Below, piece by piece: positions 27,801-36,045 of a stretch of DNA of 64,000 bases. The stretch's first letter is position 1, and every line of letters starts with the position of its first letter. The position numbers and the translations under genes were made by a program. Under the pieces are notes generated by a model. It worked only from the letters and a program-made list of their open reading frames with translations, did not search any database and was not told the DNA's origin. Source of the stretch: CAWJEL01 sp964647255 (GTDB taxonomy: Bacteria > Chloroflexota > Anaerolineae > CG2-30-64-16); contig CAZYGI010000014.1 of assembly GCA_964647255.1 (NCBI GenBank), forward strand, positions 4,606-68,605. The letters are read 5' to 3'.

Positions 27801-28493
27801 GGCGACCCGGACAACCGGCGCACCTATCCGTGGGCGGATAAAGGCGGCAGCCCGGACACCGACATGTACGCGCACTTCAAGAAGGTCATCGGCCTCCGCA
27901 ACACCTACAGCGCGCTGCGCCGCGGCGACATGGCGACGCTGCTGGTCAGCGACGCCAGCTACCTCTACAGCTTCATCCGCTGGGACGCGACCCAGAACGT
28001 CGTCGTGGTGCTCAACAACGGCACGTCGGCCGCCAACGCCACGATCCCGGTGGCATCGTATCTCGCCGATGGCACAATCCTCACCGACGTGCTCAACGGC
28101 AGCACGTTCACCGTCGCCGGAGGCAACATCACGGCCTCGGTGACCGGCCAGTGGGGCCGTATCCTGGTCGCCTCGAAGCTGGTCGCGTCCGCTGCCCGCG
28201 ATACGAGCGGCGCGGTCAAGGTGAGCTGGAACAGCTTCGTCGGCGCTGCCAGCTACCGCGTGCTGCGCGCGGCCAACGCGCCCTACTTCGCACCGGCTGC
28301 AGATCCCGTCGCAGCCGGCCAGCAGATCTACCGGGGGAGCGATCTGAACTACACCGACCCCGCAGCGCATACGGCCAGCTCAGCCATCAACGACTTCTAC
28401 CTGGTGCAAGCGCTGGATGCCGGCGGAAATGTGCTCGGCACGTCCAACCGCACCGGCGAGTTCACATTTGATCTGACGCCGGGCGCCCACTGA
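24858..28493 (+). CDS. Secreted GH13 alpha-amylase/neopullulanase with multiple accessory domains
   Basis: The 1211-residue enzyme has a signal peptide (cleavage near APARAYG, residue 35) and a glucodextranase-C/CBM9-like beta domain (36-250). A Thr/Pro linker follows, then two similar CBM34-type domains (about 275-415 and 445-580, each with DPTYR or DATYR and QWYQF motifs). The GH13 barrel starts at PDWMQDAVIYQIFPDRF (590). Its regions are DGVFNHAG (734), GWRFDVAQD (835), LGEVTGG (869) and SSHDSPR (935), so the Asp/Glu/Asp triad is intact. A C-terminal beta domain and a fibronectin-III-like tail follow. Duplicated CBM34 domains are unusual. It probably attacks starch or pullulan outside the cell together with the giant pullulanase. 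Confidence 0.92.
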   Translation: MRKPTRFAPWIISLFVLAALLIAPAGLGLAPARAYGSMTLDGVRDAGYGAAIATDPSSDLANPGPGGWSGTAWTDLTALYCQNDAGSLYVYASLPQYTQAGSSGQIGLLIDAGTTAGGSSDPWANAITFGHANKPDYIIRGNIPGMQGGDNGWTELRTWSGSAWSAGGTNWGGISGGGQIGSKIAYANGNGIEFMIPLSDIGAPAPGATLNLEFFATQSGSAKGAYDTVPTDDQSTGWDDATTEVNWASCTLSASGPTGTPTATATLSPTPTATQPSSCAGAVAGDGVIVTTALYHDDTDATYRVPTGNILPAGQAQLRLRACHGDAQSVQVLVWRTGDPLASPSFTYDAAVASSDGTYDLWEATVPGPNYVVDQWYQFRVADAGATGQFNPVSGNTGPGKWYTGALANPSWKLGTAAGPTATPTFTPTPGGPTVTPTATIPANCAGAAAGDGSIRSAAIYHLDTDPTYRTPVGDILPDGSAKLRLRTCQGDVQQVSVLVWLTGAGATPSFTYAAAVTGSDPTGPYDIWEATVPGPGYNINQWYQFKVVDGAAVGHYHPMSGNTGSGVWINSASPVDPSWKLGTTPAPPADYVVPDWMQDAVIYQIFPDRFRDGNATNNAAGATVYGPNTCNGYSGAGAPACITSLHSSWTELPVTPGFGIDFFGGDLAGITQKINAGYFNDLGVNVLYLNPVFAASSNHGYDTNDYYQINPRFGTLADFDALIAAAHAHGLRVILDGVFNHAGMDSIYIDKNKTQGGACASASSPYRAWFTAGGDGAAFACESGWGWKGWSGYETIPEFVDGNADVRQFFFKDGSSYSPGGLSVTHYWLNRGIAGWRFDVAQDITHSWWQEMRPYVKTAYGSSDTLMLGEVTGGCYPYQDFVNAKELDSAMNYCFRDWSRDWANGGAPSSFNASWNTFRNNMAPSAWRIMMNLLSSHDSPRVYSNLNSDKARIKLAVLLQMTLPGAPSVYYGDEVGLPGSGDPDNRRTYPWADKGGSPDTDMYAHFKKVIGLRNTYSALRRGDMATLLVSDASYLYSFIRWDATQNVVVVLNNGTSAANATIPVASYLADGTILTDVLNGSTFTVAGGNITASVTGQWGRILVASKLVASAARDTSGAVKVSWNSFVGAASYRVLRAANAPYFAPAADPVAAGQQIYRGSDLNYTDPAAHTASSAINDFYLVQALDAGGNVLGTSNRTGEFTFDLTPGAH

Positions 28494-28564
28494 GATTCCG
28501 GCGAGGGGTTGCATCGGGAATTCCTGCGGCCCGGCCGGGGCGTCTGTTGTGGTCAGGAGGAATC

Positions 28565-29749
28565 ATGCTCCGATTTACCGAGATTCAAACAGCCATCCGC
28601 GCGGAAAGACTGGCCGGGTGGCTGCTCTACGACTTCAAGGGCCTGAACCCCATCGCGCTGCGCGTCGCCGGCATCCCGGCCGACCGCTTGCTCAGCCGGC
28701 GTTGGGCGTGCTTCATCCCCGCGGCGGGCGAGCCGCGCTGGCTGTTCCACGCCATCGAGGCCGGCGGCATGGCTGATCTCGCGCCCGGCTGCGCCAGGTA
28801 CGTCTCATGGCAATCATGGCGTGACGGGCTGGCCGCGCTGCTGGCCGGTGCGGGCCGGGTGGCGATGGAGGTCTCGCCCGGCTGTGCGATCCCCTACGTC
28901 AGCCGCGTGGATGCGGGCACAGCCGAACTGGTGCGAAGCCTGGGGGTTGAAGTTGTCACCTCCGCCGACCTGGTCCAGGTGGCCGAGGCGGTGTGGACAC
29001 CTGCGCAGCTTGCCAGCCACCGCCGCGCGGCTGCCGCGCTGATCGAGGTGCAGGCCGGGACGTTCGCGCACGTCCGCGAGCGCCTGGCGGCCGGGCTGCC
29101 CGTCACCGAGTGCGGCATCCGGGATTTCATGATGACGCAGTTCGCCGCTCGCGGGCTGGAAACCGACCACCCGCCCATCGTCGCAATCAACGGCCATGCG
29201 GCCGACCCGCACTTCGCCCCGCGACGCGACGCCGATACGCCGCTGCACCCGGGCGACTTTCTGCTGCTCGACCTCTGGGGCCGCGAACCGGACGCAGACG
29301 CCATCTACGGCGACATTACGTGGGTCGGCTACGCAGGCTCTGCGGTGCCGCCGCGCCTGGGGCAGGTGTTCGAGGTCGTGCGTCAGGCGCGGGATGCGGC
29401 GGTGGCGTACGCGCAGGCGCGGCTGCGGATGGGCGCGCCCGTCTACGGCTACGAAGTAGACGACGCCTGCCGGGCGGTGATCGAGCAGGCCGGCTTCGGC
29501 CCGTCCTTCATCCATCGCACCGGCCACTCTATCGGCACGAGCGACCACGGCAACGGGGTCAACATAGACAACCTGGAGACCCAGGACCGCCGCCGGCTGA
29601 TTCCGGGCGTTGGCTTCTCCATCGAACCGGGCGTCTATCTGCCGGCGGAAGGCTTCGGCGTGCGGCTGGAGATTGACTGCTACGTGACCGGCGGCGACGT
29701 GGAAGTCACCACGCTGCCGCTGCAAAACAAGCCGGTGCTGCTCGCATGA
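28565..29749 (+). CDS. M24-family metallopeptidase (Xaa-Pro peptidase-like)
   Basis: The 394-residue protein has an N-terminal creatinase-like domain and a C-terminal pita-bread fold. The metal ligands are visible: Asp in LLLDLWG, Asp in YGDITW, His in HRTGHSIG, Glu in SIEPGVY and Glu in RLEIDCY. It could cleave Xaa-Pro peptides; a role in proline-containing substrates is inferred from the family only. The ATG at 28565 follows CAGGAGG. The stop overlaps the next gene by 4 bp (ATGA). Confidence 0.9.
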   Translation: MLRFTEIQTAIRAERLAGWLLYDFKGLNPIALRVAGIPADRLLSRRWACFIPAAGEPRWLFHAIEAGGMADLAPGCARYVSWQSWRDGLAALLAGAGRVAMEVSPGCAIPYVSRVDAGTAELVRSLGVEVVTSADLVQVAEAVWTPAQLASHRRAAAALIEVQAGTFAHVRERLAAGLPVTECGIRDFMMTQFAARGLETDHPPIVAINGHAADPHFAPRRDADTPLHPGDFLLLDLWGREPDADAIYGDITWVGYAGSAVPPRLGQVFEVVRQARDAAVAYAQARLRMGAPVYGYEVDDACRAVIEQAGFGPSFIHRTGHSIGTSDHGNGVNIDNLETQDRRRLIPGVGFSIEPGVYLPAEGFGVRLEIDCYVTGGDVEVTTLPLQNKPVLLA

Positions 29750-30369
29750 GGGCCTTACGCTGGATTCTCGTTGCGCTGGTGCTGTTTGGGCTGGGGCTGC
29801 TCGCCGGAAACTGGCTGCGGAACCGCATCGCCGGCCCGGTCGCGATCCCGACGCCCGCGCCGACCGCGCCGGCCACTGCGACGCGGACGACCATTCTGCC
29901 CGTCACGCCGACCGCGACAAGGATGCCCGCGCCGCCCACGCAGCCGCCCACCGCACCGCTTCCGACGGCCGCGGCCACACCGGCCGGGCCGGTCGAAAGC
30001 CCGGCGCCGGACCCCAAACGGATCATCATCACCGAGGCGGATGTACTGAACGCATTGGCGAGCGGCGTCGGCGCGCAGCAGGGGCTGGCCGTCACCAACC
30101 TGGCGGTGCGGTTTGCCGATGACAGGCTCCGGCTCACCGCGGACTCCATCACCTACAATGGCATCAATATCCGCGACCTGGCCCTGGTGGGCACGCTGGT
30201 CGCACAGGACGGCCGGCTGCAGCTCCGCACCGAATCCATCTCTCCCGGCGGACTGATCACCGCGCTGATCCCCACACTCGCCAACCAGGCATTGGCGCAA
30301 TATGCCGGAGGGTGGTACATTGAGGCTGTACAGACGCTGGATGGCCAGCTGGAGGTGCAGATTCGTTGA
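29746..30369 (+). CDS. Membrane-anchored protein with Pro/Thr linker, unknown function
   Basis: This 207-residue protein has one N-terminal membrane helix (about 5-22). A long Pro/Thr/Ala linker (34-90) follows, and then a small beta-rich C-terminal domain starting near KRIIITEADVLNALASG. Its repeating beta strands and length recall lipid-binding LmeA/DUF2993-like domains, but I cannot assign it firmly. The C-terminal part should face the outside. It is translationally coupled (ATGA) to the M24 peptidase and is followed 14 bp later by the sensor kinase. Confidence 0.65.
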   Translation: MRALRWILVALVLFGLGLLAGNWLRNRIAGPVAIPTPAPTAPATATRTTILPVTPTATRMPAPPTQPPTAPLPTAAATPAGPVESPAPDPKRIIITEADVLNALASGVGAQQGLAVTNLAVRFADDRLRLTADSITYNGINIRDLALVGTLVAQDGRLQLRTESISPGGLITALIPTLANQALAQYAGGWYIEAVQTLDGQLEVQIR

Positions 30370-30383
30370 GCGTGGAGTAAGAC

Positions 30384-32444
30384 ATGGAAGCCCTTTCCGC
30401 GTTCTTCATGCGGAACATCGTATACGTGTATTTTTTCTACGGGCTGGCGTTTTTTGCCGTCGGGCTCGTGGTGATCCTGGAGTCCGGCCGCGCCTCCGAG
30501 TTCCGCTTTGCGCGCGCCCTGATTCCGCTGGCGCTGTTCGGCTTCATCCACGCGGGGCACGAATGGTTCGAGATGTTCCAGATCTTCGCCGCGCACGAAG
30601 CACAGCACGCGGCCAGCATCGCAGAAGAACTGATCGGCATCGTCTCCCTGGTGACTTCTTTTCTCTTCCTGCTGGCCTTCGGCACCCGGCTGCTGCCCGA
30701 CGCGGAGATGCACCCCCGCGCCAGCCCCTGGCAGGTGGCGGGGATAGGCCTCCTGTGGGTGGCCGCAGTCGGGGTCGTCTATCTGCGCAAGTCCCCGTCC
30801 CTCTCCGAGCTGCTCTCCGCGGCCGATGTGCTGGCGCGTTACAGCCTGGCGATCCCCGGCTCGCTCCTGGCAGCGTGGGCGTTGCTGCGGGAGCGCCGCG
30901 ACTTTCATGCCCGCGGCATGTCGGCTTACGGCCGCTCGCTGCTCTGGGCGGCGCTGGCGTTCTTCATTTACGGCGCGGTCGGACAGCTTTTTACACGGCC
31001 CAGCCTTGTCTTTCCATCCGGCACAATCAACACCGCTTTCTTCCTCCGCACCTTCGGCTTTCCGATTCAAATGCTGCGCGGCGCGGCGGCCGTCGGGATC
31101 GCGATCGGGCTGGCCGGCGCGTTGCGGGCCTTCGAACAGGAAAGCCGCGTGCGGTTGGCCCGCGCCAATAAAGCGCGCATCGAGGCCCAGACCGCAGCCC
31201 TGGCAGCGCAGCAACACCGCGCCGACGAGGTCGAGGCACTCAACGTGCAGTTGAGCACGACGGCCCGCGAGCTCGCCGCGATGGTCGAAATGGCGCGTAT
31301 CTTGACTTCCACGATGGATCGCCGGCGCCTGTTGAACGATGCGCTGGGCCAGATCGTCACCAGCTTCGAGCGAGCCTGTTGCAGCATCATCTTTCTGAAA
31401 CGCACCGACGGCGGGCTGGAGTTGGCCGGCGAATATCGCCGGCCGCAGGCGCCCACGCCGCAGCATCCGCCGCCGCTGACCGCGGCGGCCGCTGACGCCG
31501 TGACCCTGGCCGGGCCTGTCGGGGCGCGGTTGGATGGCGTGGTGTGCGGCCTGGGTGAGGATGCATTCGCCGATGGGACCACCTATCGCACATTGGGCCT
31601 GCCCCTCCAGGCCAAGGGGCAGATCTTCGGCGGGCTGGCGCTCTCTTCGGTGCGCGAGGAGGAACCCTTAGGTGAGCCAGACCTGCGCCTTCTGACCGCC
31701 TTTGCCGGGCAGATCAGCACCGCGCTGGAGAACGCCCAGCTCTACGGCGTCGTGCAAGATCGCGAAGCGCAGCTCGAGAAGCTGGTGCGGCAGCTGGTCA
31801 ACACCCAGGAGCAAGAACGGGCGCGCATCGCCCGTGAGCTGCACGACGAGACCGGCCAGAAGCTGACCGCACTGGCGATGGGCCTGGCTGCGGTCGAAGG
31901 CGCCCTGACATCCGAATCGGGCCAGGCGCAACCACTGGTGCGCGACCTCCGCGAGGTCTCCGACAGCGCCATCACCGAGCTGCGCCGCATCATGGCCGAC
32001 CTGCGCCCGGCGCAGTTGGACGACCTGGGGCTGATCCCGGCCCTGCGTTGGTACATCGGCCAGTTCAGCGGCCGCCATCCAGGGCTGAACGTATCCCTGA
32101 ACGCCGGACGCCTGCCTAAACGCCTGCCGCCAGAGCATGAGACGGTGCTCTTCCGCGCAGTGCAGGAGGCGCTGACCAACGTCGCGCGGCACGCGCAGGC
32201 AACTCAAGCCACCATTGATCTGCGCCAGGAAGAACACTCGGTGCGGCTGGCGATCGCCGACAACGGCATCGGCTTCGACGTGAACACGCCGCCCAAATAC
32301 GAACGCGGCAGCGGCCTGGGCCTGGTGGGCCTGCGAGAACGCGTCGCGTTGGTGGGCGGGACCTGCACCATCGAGTCCACGCCAGGCCGCGGCACGCGAA
32401 TCGGCATCGAGCTGCCGGTGAAGACTGTGGAGCGGGGGGCGTAG
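30384..32444 (+). CDS. Membrane sensor histidine kinase, NarL-type (HisKA_3)
   Basis: The 686-residue kinase has about seven N-terminal membrane helices (10-250), a coiled coil (255-300) and a GAF domain (about 305-450). A HisKA_3 dimerisation box, ERARIARELHDETGQ, has the phospho-acceptor His487, and an HATPase domain follows with DNGIGFD and GSGLGLVGLRER. It probably phosphorylates the response regulator encoded 150 bp downstream. The last residues, VERGA, and the TAG stop come from a heptamer array, as in the aconitase X gene. Confidence 0.92.
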   Translation: MEALSAFFMRNIVYVYFFYGLAFFAVGLVVILESGRASEFRFARALIPLALFGFIHAGHEWFEMFQIFAAHEAQHAASIAEELIGIVSLVTSFLFLLAFGTRLLPDAEMHPRASPWQVAGIGLLWVAAVGVVYLRKSPSLSELLSAADVLARYSLAIPGSLLAAWALLRERRDFHARGMSAYGRSLLWAALAFFIYGAVGQLFTRPSLVFPSGTINTAFFLRTFGFPIQMLRGAAAVGIAIGLAGALRAFEQESRVRLARANKARIEAQTAALAAQQHRADEVEALNVQLSTTARELAAMVEMARILTSTMDRRRLLNDALGQIVTSFERACCSIIFLKRTDGGLELAGEYRRPQAPTPQHPPPLTAAAADAVTLAGPVGARLDGVVCGLGEDAFADGTTYRTLGLPLQAKGQIFGGLALSSVREEEPLGEPDLRLLTAFAGQISTALENAQLYGVVQDREAQLEKLVRQLVNTQEQERARIARELHDETGQKLTALAMGLAAVEGALTSESGQAQPLVRDLREVSDSAITELRRIMADLRPAQLDDLGLIPALRWYIGQFSGRHPGLNVSLNAGRLPKRLPPEHETVLFRAVQEALTNVARHAQATQATIDLRQEEHSVRLAIADNGIGFDVNTPPKYERGSGLGLVGLRERVALVGGTCTIESTPGRGTRIGIELPVKTVERGA

Positions 32445-32587
32445 AGCGGAGAGCGTAGAGCGGAAAGCAGGGAGCGGAGGGCGCGCCGGGGCGCTTGCGT
32501 CTTTCGTCCTTTGTCCTCCGCCGGCCTCTGACCCGTCGCTGATTCGCATCGTCTATCGTCCGTCGTCCTCCGTCCATCATCCAAGGT
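32427..32587. repeat. Heptamer array 4 (types A and B)
   Basis: Eight type A units (GTAGAGC, GGAGAGC, GGGGGGC) at 32427-32482 encode the sensor kinase C-terminus and stop. Type B units (TTCGTCC, TTTGTCC, then CTATCGT, CCGTCGT) follow at 32496-32523 and 32546-32587, ending just before the response regulator start. Confidence 0.75.
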
Positions 32588-32593
32588 GAAAGC

Positions 32594-33268
32594 ATGAGTC
32601 AGATACAAATATTACTGGTTGACGATCACGCCGTCGTGCGCGCCGGGCTGCGCATGCTGCTCGCGGCCGATCCTGAGCTGGAGATCGTGGGCGAGGCGGA
32701 AAACGGCGCGGCTGGGGTCCGCCTCGCGCGCGAGCTGAGCCCCGACGTGGTGCTGATGGACATCTCCATGCCGGATATGAACGGCATCGAAGCCACGCGC
32801 CGCATCAAAGAGGCATGCCCCGACGTGGCAGTGCTGGCGCTGACCATGCACGAGGACGATCAATACTTCTTTGAGATGCTGGGAGCCGGCGCTGCGGGCT
32901 ACGTGCCGAAGCGCGCCGCGCCCAACGATCTGATCTCGGCCATCCACGCGGTGCAGGGCGGCGGCATGTTTCTTTTCCCATCGCTGGCGCGGCTGCTGGT
33001 GAGCGACTACTTACAGCAACGTGCCGAACACACATCCGGCGCCAGCGCCCCGCGCAGCGGCTGGTCGGACACGCTCACCGACCGCGAGCGCGAGGTGTTG
33101 ACCCTCATCGCGCAAGGGCGCAGCAACCCGGAGATCGCCGACGCGCTGGTGATCAGCATCAAAACCGTAAACCGACACCGTGAGAACATCATGGCGAAGC
33201 TTAACCTGCACAGCCGCGTGGAACTGGTGCGCTACGCGATCGAGAAAGGTTTGATTGACCTGGCCTGA
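32594..33268 (+). CDS. NarL/FixJ-type response regulator
   Basis: The 224-residue DNA-binding regulator has a receiver domain with the acidic pair Asp10-Asp11, phospho-acceptor Asp56 in VVLMDISMPD, Thr in ALTMHED and Lys in YVPKRA. A C-terminal LuxR helix-turn-helix follows (LTDREREVLTLIAQGRSN, IKTVNRHRENIM). It is the partner of the kinase just upstream. A strong terminator follows, so the pair ends a transcript. Targets are unknown, but the electron-transfer module comes next. Confidence 0.95.
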   Translation: MSQIQILLVDDHAVVRAGLRMLLAADPELEIVGEAENGAAGVRLARELSPDVVLMDISMPDMNGIEATRRIKEACPDVAVLALTMHEDDQYFFEMLGAGAAGYVPKRAAPNDLISAIHAVQGGGMFLFPSLARLLVSDYLQQRAEHTSGASAPRSGWSDTLTDREREVLTLIAQGRSNPEIADALVISIKTVNRHRENIMAKLNLHSRVELVRYAIEKGLIDLA

Positions 33269-33300
33269 CGCCTGGGCCAGGCGCAGAACCGATTTTGACG

Positions 33301-33347
33301 GAGGTGTCTTGAGCGGGAGAATCGCTCAAGACACCTCTTTCTTTTTG
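33301..33347 (+). terminator. Rho-independent terminator after the response regulator
   Basis: Perfect 15-bp arms beginning GAGGTGTCTT, a 7-nt loop and then TTTCTTTTT. It isolates the two-component genes from the cytochrome module. Confidence 0.92.
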
Positions 33348-33464
33348 GCTCATGGGTAAATCACCCACGCGAAAATGGGAAAACTAACCGATAGCATTGC
33401 ATGCGGAAAGGTGGTAGTCTATGACCAGACTACAGGACCGTGACTGAACGGGAGGGAGGACCCC

Positions 33465-33581
33465 ATGGAAGTACTTGCATTGACACTCGGTATGGTGCTT
33501 CGCTTGATCGTTCCGGCCGCCTTGCTCCTGTGGGGCTGTGGTCGCATCCAGGCATGGGACCGACGCCAAAGCGTCGCTTGA
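33465..33581 (+). CDS. 38-residue membrane peptide, first gene of the cytochrome module
   Basis: ATG at 33465 follows a strong GGGAGGGAGGA site and opens 38 codons to TGA at 33579-33581. The product has one hydrophobic helix (about residues 4-25, ending LLLWGCG) and a short basic C-terminal tail. I do not recognise the family. The excellent ribosome site, the position 40 bp ahead of the next membrane protein and the shared direction argue that it is a real small subunit of the electron-transfer complex. The upstream leader (33348-33464) holds only weak promoter-like sequence. Confidence 0.55.
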   Translation: MEVLALTLGMVLRLIVPAALLLWGCGRIQAWDRRQSVA

Positions 33582-33621
33582 TCGAATCAGCCAGATTCAC
33601 TCACACCAGAGGAGGTGTTTC

Positions 33622-34107
33622 ATGTTCAACTTCACTGATTTCCTGATGCTCATCGGTATGTCTCTGCTGCGCTTCGGCCTCCCCGTTCTGGTGGTGGTGG
33701 GTCTGGGGCTGTTGCTGAAGCGCCTCGACGCCCGCTGGGAAGCGGAGGCGAACGAATACGCTGCCAAGCACGCTGCCGAGCAGCCGGCGATCCAGCCGGA
33801 AGCGCCCAAGCCTGCCGAACGACCGGCCATGCCCGCCCGCAAACCGGTTGAAACGCCGCAGTTGCCGTTCATCATTCCGCCAGCCCCAATTCGGGATCAG
33901 CGCCAACAGATCGCCCAGCCGGGGATGCAGGCGCCCGTTGCCGATGCCGGCCGGGGCACCTCGCGATCCAGCGCCGACAGCAAAGTGCAATGCTCAGCGC
34001 CGCAAAACGCGAGCCGGCCTTGCTGGCAGACGCGATTCGATGCCGAAGGCAAGATCCCGGATGAATGTGTCACCTGCGACATCTTTCAGCGGCACCCCGT
34101 CATGTGA
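33622..34107 (+). CDS. Membrane-anchored protein with C-terminal cysteine cluster
   Basis: The 161-residue protein has one N-terminal membrane helix (about 8-28), a charged segment, a Pro-rich linker (55-100) and a small C-terminal part with four Cys: CSAP, PCWQ and DECVTC. The CxxC pair could bind a metal, or be redox-active; no CxxCH heme motif is present. The ATG at 33622 follows AGAGGAGG. The family is not recognised. It lies 37 bp before the octaheme cytochrome gene and probably belongs to the same complex. Confidence 0.65.
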   Translation: MFNFTDFLMLIGMSLLRFGLPVLVVVGLGLLLKRLDARWEAEANEYAAKHAAEQPAIQPEAPKPAERPAMPARKPVETPQLPFIIPPAPIRDQRQQIAQPGMQAPVADAGRGTSRSSADSKVQCSAPQNASRPCWQTRFDAEGKIPDECVTCDIFQRHPVM

Positions 34108-34144
34108 GATGGGGGACCATCAACTCAGATCGAGGAGAGATACA

Positions 34145-35143
34145 TTGCTGCACCATAGACGATCCATCCTAAAGGGTTGGTGGATTGTCCTGCCAACTGC
34201 CGCCATTTTACTGGCGGCAGTCGTGTTGACAGGTACATCCCAAGCAGCCCCCGCAACCGACCAAGCACCAACCGTACCCACCAAGCTCCTGTTTCAGGAG
34301 CAGCAACCCCTGTGCAAGGACTGCCATCCCGAGCAATATGCAGCCTGGAAGGGCACCGCCCATGCCAATGCGGTCATGGATCCGGTCTTCCAAGGGGAGC
34401 TCAGCAAGAGCAAGGATCAGACAGCATGCCTGGCATGTCACACCACCGGCTTTGATACGGGAACCGGCCAATTCATGGCCGAAGGTGTCACCTGCGAGGC
34501 ATGTCACGGCGCGTACAAGGAAGGCCACCCCAAGGCCGAAACCATGCAACTGCCCATGGAATCCACGACGTGCCGCTTGTGCCACCAGGCAACATTCGAC
34601 AATTGGGAGACCAGCGCCCACGGCCAGAAGGGCGTCCAGTGCTACTCCTGTCATCTGCCGCACTCCCAAAGCCTGCGCACCGGCAGCGAGGAGACGCTGT
34701 GCGCGGGTTGCCACCAGGATCGGCAGACTCAGTTTGCCCATGCGACCCACGGCATCAACGGCCTGCAATGCAAGACCTGTCACATGGCTGATGAGATGCA
34801 CAACCACGGTGCGGCGGCCACCACCGGCATCGAAGTAGCCAACCACAGCTTCAAGGTCGGCTCCGACGTCTGCGCGGGCTGCCACCAGGACACGATTCAT
34901 TCCAGCGCCAAGCTGCCGACCTTGCGGGAAGCAGCTGCCGTGCAGGACCCCGCGCAGCTCAAAATGCAAGCTGCGGAGGTGCCCGCGCTGAAGGAACAAG
35001 TGAACAAACTGCAGGATTCGCTGGTGCAGCAACGCAAGGTCTCGATCATGGTCATGGGCCTGATGCTGGGCGGCGGTGGTGCTGTCGGTTTGCTCCTCGG
35101 CGTGGCGGCCGTGGCGCTCCTAAAGGGCAAGGCCAAATCATGA
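34145..35143 (+). CDS. Membrane-anchored octaheme c-type cytochrome
   Basis: The 332-residue protein carries eight CxxCH heme-binding motifs at residues 57, 95, 117, 143, 166, 186, 209 and 243, with extra His residues between them for bis-His ligation. An N-terminal signal or anchor helix (14-32), a C-terminal coiled coil (about 270-298) and a final membrane helix (303-326) frame the heme domain. The spacing resembles cytochrome c554-type multiheme proteins. I chose TTG at 34145 because GAGGAGAG precedes it with correct spacing; an ATG at 34109 has no such site. The stop overlaps the ferredoxin gene by 4 bp. It should take electrons from, or give them to, the FeS/NrfD pair. Confidence 0.88.
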   Translation: MLHHRRSILKGWWIVLPTAAILLAAVVLTGTSQAAPATDQAPTVPTKLLFQEQQPLCKDCHPEQYAAWKGTAHANAVMDPVFQGELSKSKDQTACLACHTTGFDTGTGQFMAEGVTCEACHGAYKEGHPKAETMQLPMESTTCRLCHQATFDNWETSAHGQKGVQCYSCHLPHSQSLRTGSEETLCAGCHQDRQTQFAHATHGINGLQCKTCHMADEMHNHGAAATTGIEVANHSFKVGSDVCAGCHQDTIHSSAKLPTLREAAAVQDPAQLKMQAAEVPALKEQVNKLQDSLVQQRKVSIMVMGLMLGGGGAVGLLLGVAAVALLKGKAKS

Positions 35144-36045
35144 ACCGACCAGCAGGGGCCAACCCCATCTCGCGCCGCCAGTTCTTGAAAGGTGTTGGGG
35201 CTGCCATGGCCGGTGCGGTGCTTCTCAACGCCGCGCCGCGCCGGACGCGCGCCAGCGATGCTGTGCGCGATCCCGCTGAGTCGCCGGCCACGCTGCACGA
35301 CATCTCGCGTTGCGTGGGGTGCGGCAACTGCCAGCGCGCCTGCATCCACTTCAACCAGCTCCAACCGACCGACGAAGAGAAGACGAAACTCAGCGCCCAG
35401 ACGTTCACGTATCTCTCGGCCGAGAACCTGGCAGGCAAGACCCACTACGTGCAGCATCAGTGCATGCATTGCATCGAACCGGCCTGCGTGGCCGTGTGCA
35501 CCGTCAGCGCGCTGCACAAGACCGCCCAGGGCCTGGTGATTTGCGATACCAGCAAGTGTATCGGATGTCGCTACTGCCAGTACGCCTGCCCATTCGGTGT
35601 GCCGACCTTCGACTGGGGCGATCCGCTGGGCCTCATCCGCAAATGTACGTTCTGCCAATCCAAGGTTGAGACAGGTGGCACGCCCTCGTGCGTCGAGGCC
35701 TGTCCGGCGGGCGCGCTCAGATACGGGACGCGGGCGCGGATGTTGGCATTGGCGCACGCGCGCATCGAAGCAGAGCCGGGACGCTACGTGAATCATGTCT
35801 ACGGCGAACATGAGGTCGGCGGGACGACCCGCTTGTACATCTCGGACGTGCCGTTTGAGCAGCTTGGGTTCCCGTCGTTGAGCAGCGAGGCCGTGCGCGA
35901 CCAGACCGAAATGGTCATGAGCAAAACGCCGCTGCTGGCCCTGGGTGTCGCGAGCCTGGCGACGGGCTGCTGGGCCCTGTCCAAGCCGCGCGGCAACAGC
36001 AAGCTGCCTGAGATCACCTTGCCGCCACAGGAGGACAAGCGATGA
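35140..36045 (+). CDS. Tat-exported protein with four [4Fe-4S] clusters (HybA/DmsB-like)
   Basis: The 301-residue protein begins with a twin-arginine signal (SRRQFLK, Arg12-Arg13). It has sixteen Cys in four groups: C58/61/64/68, C108/111/116/120, C140/143/146/150 and C169/172/184/188. This is the layout of the electron-wire subunits HybA, NrfC and DmsB. A hydrophobic segment near residues 270-285 may anchor it to the membrane. It overlaps the cytochrome and NrfD genes by 4 bp on either side, so the three are translated together. Confidence 0.93.
   Translation: MNRPAGANPISRRQFLKGVGAAMAGAVLLNAAPRRTRASDAVRDPAESPATLHDISRCVGCGNCQRACIHFNQLQPTDEEKTKLSAQTFTYLSAENLAGKTHYVQHQCMHCIEPACVAVCTVSALHKTAQGLVICDTSKCIGCRYCQYACPFGVPTFDWGDPLGLIRKCTFCQSKVETGGTPSCVEACPAGALRYGTRARMLALAHARIEAEPGRYVNHVYGEHEVGGTTRLYISDVPFEQLGFPSLSSEAVRDQTEMVMSKTPLLALGVASLATGCWALSKPRGNSKLPEITLPPQEDKR

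Noticed and set aside
33348..33464. Possible GEMM-type riboswitch or firm promoter before the cytochrome module
   Set aside because: The conserved GACGCAAAG-type core is absent, and the candidate TTGCAT-17-TATGAC promoter is too weak to list as a feature.
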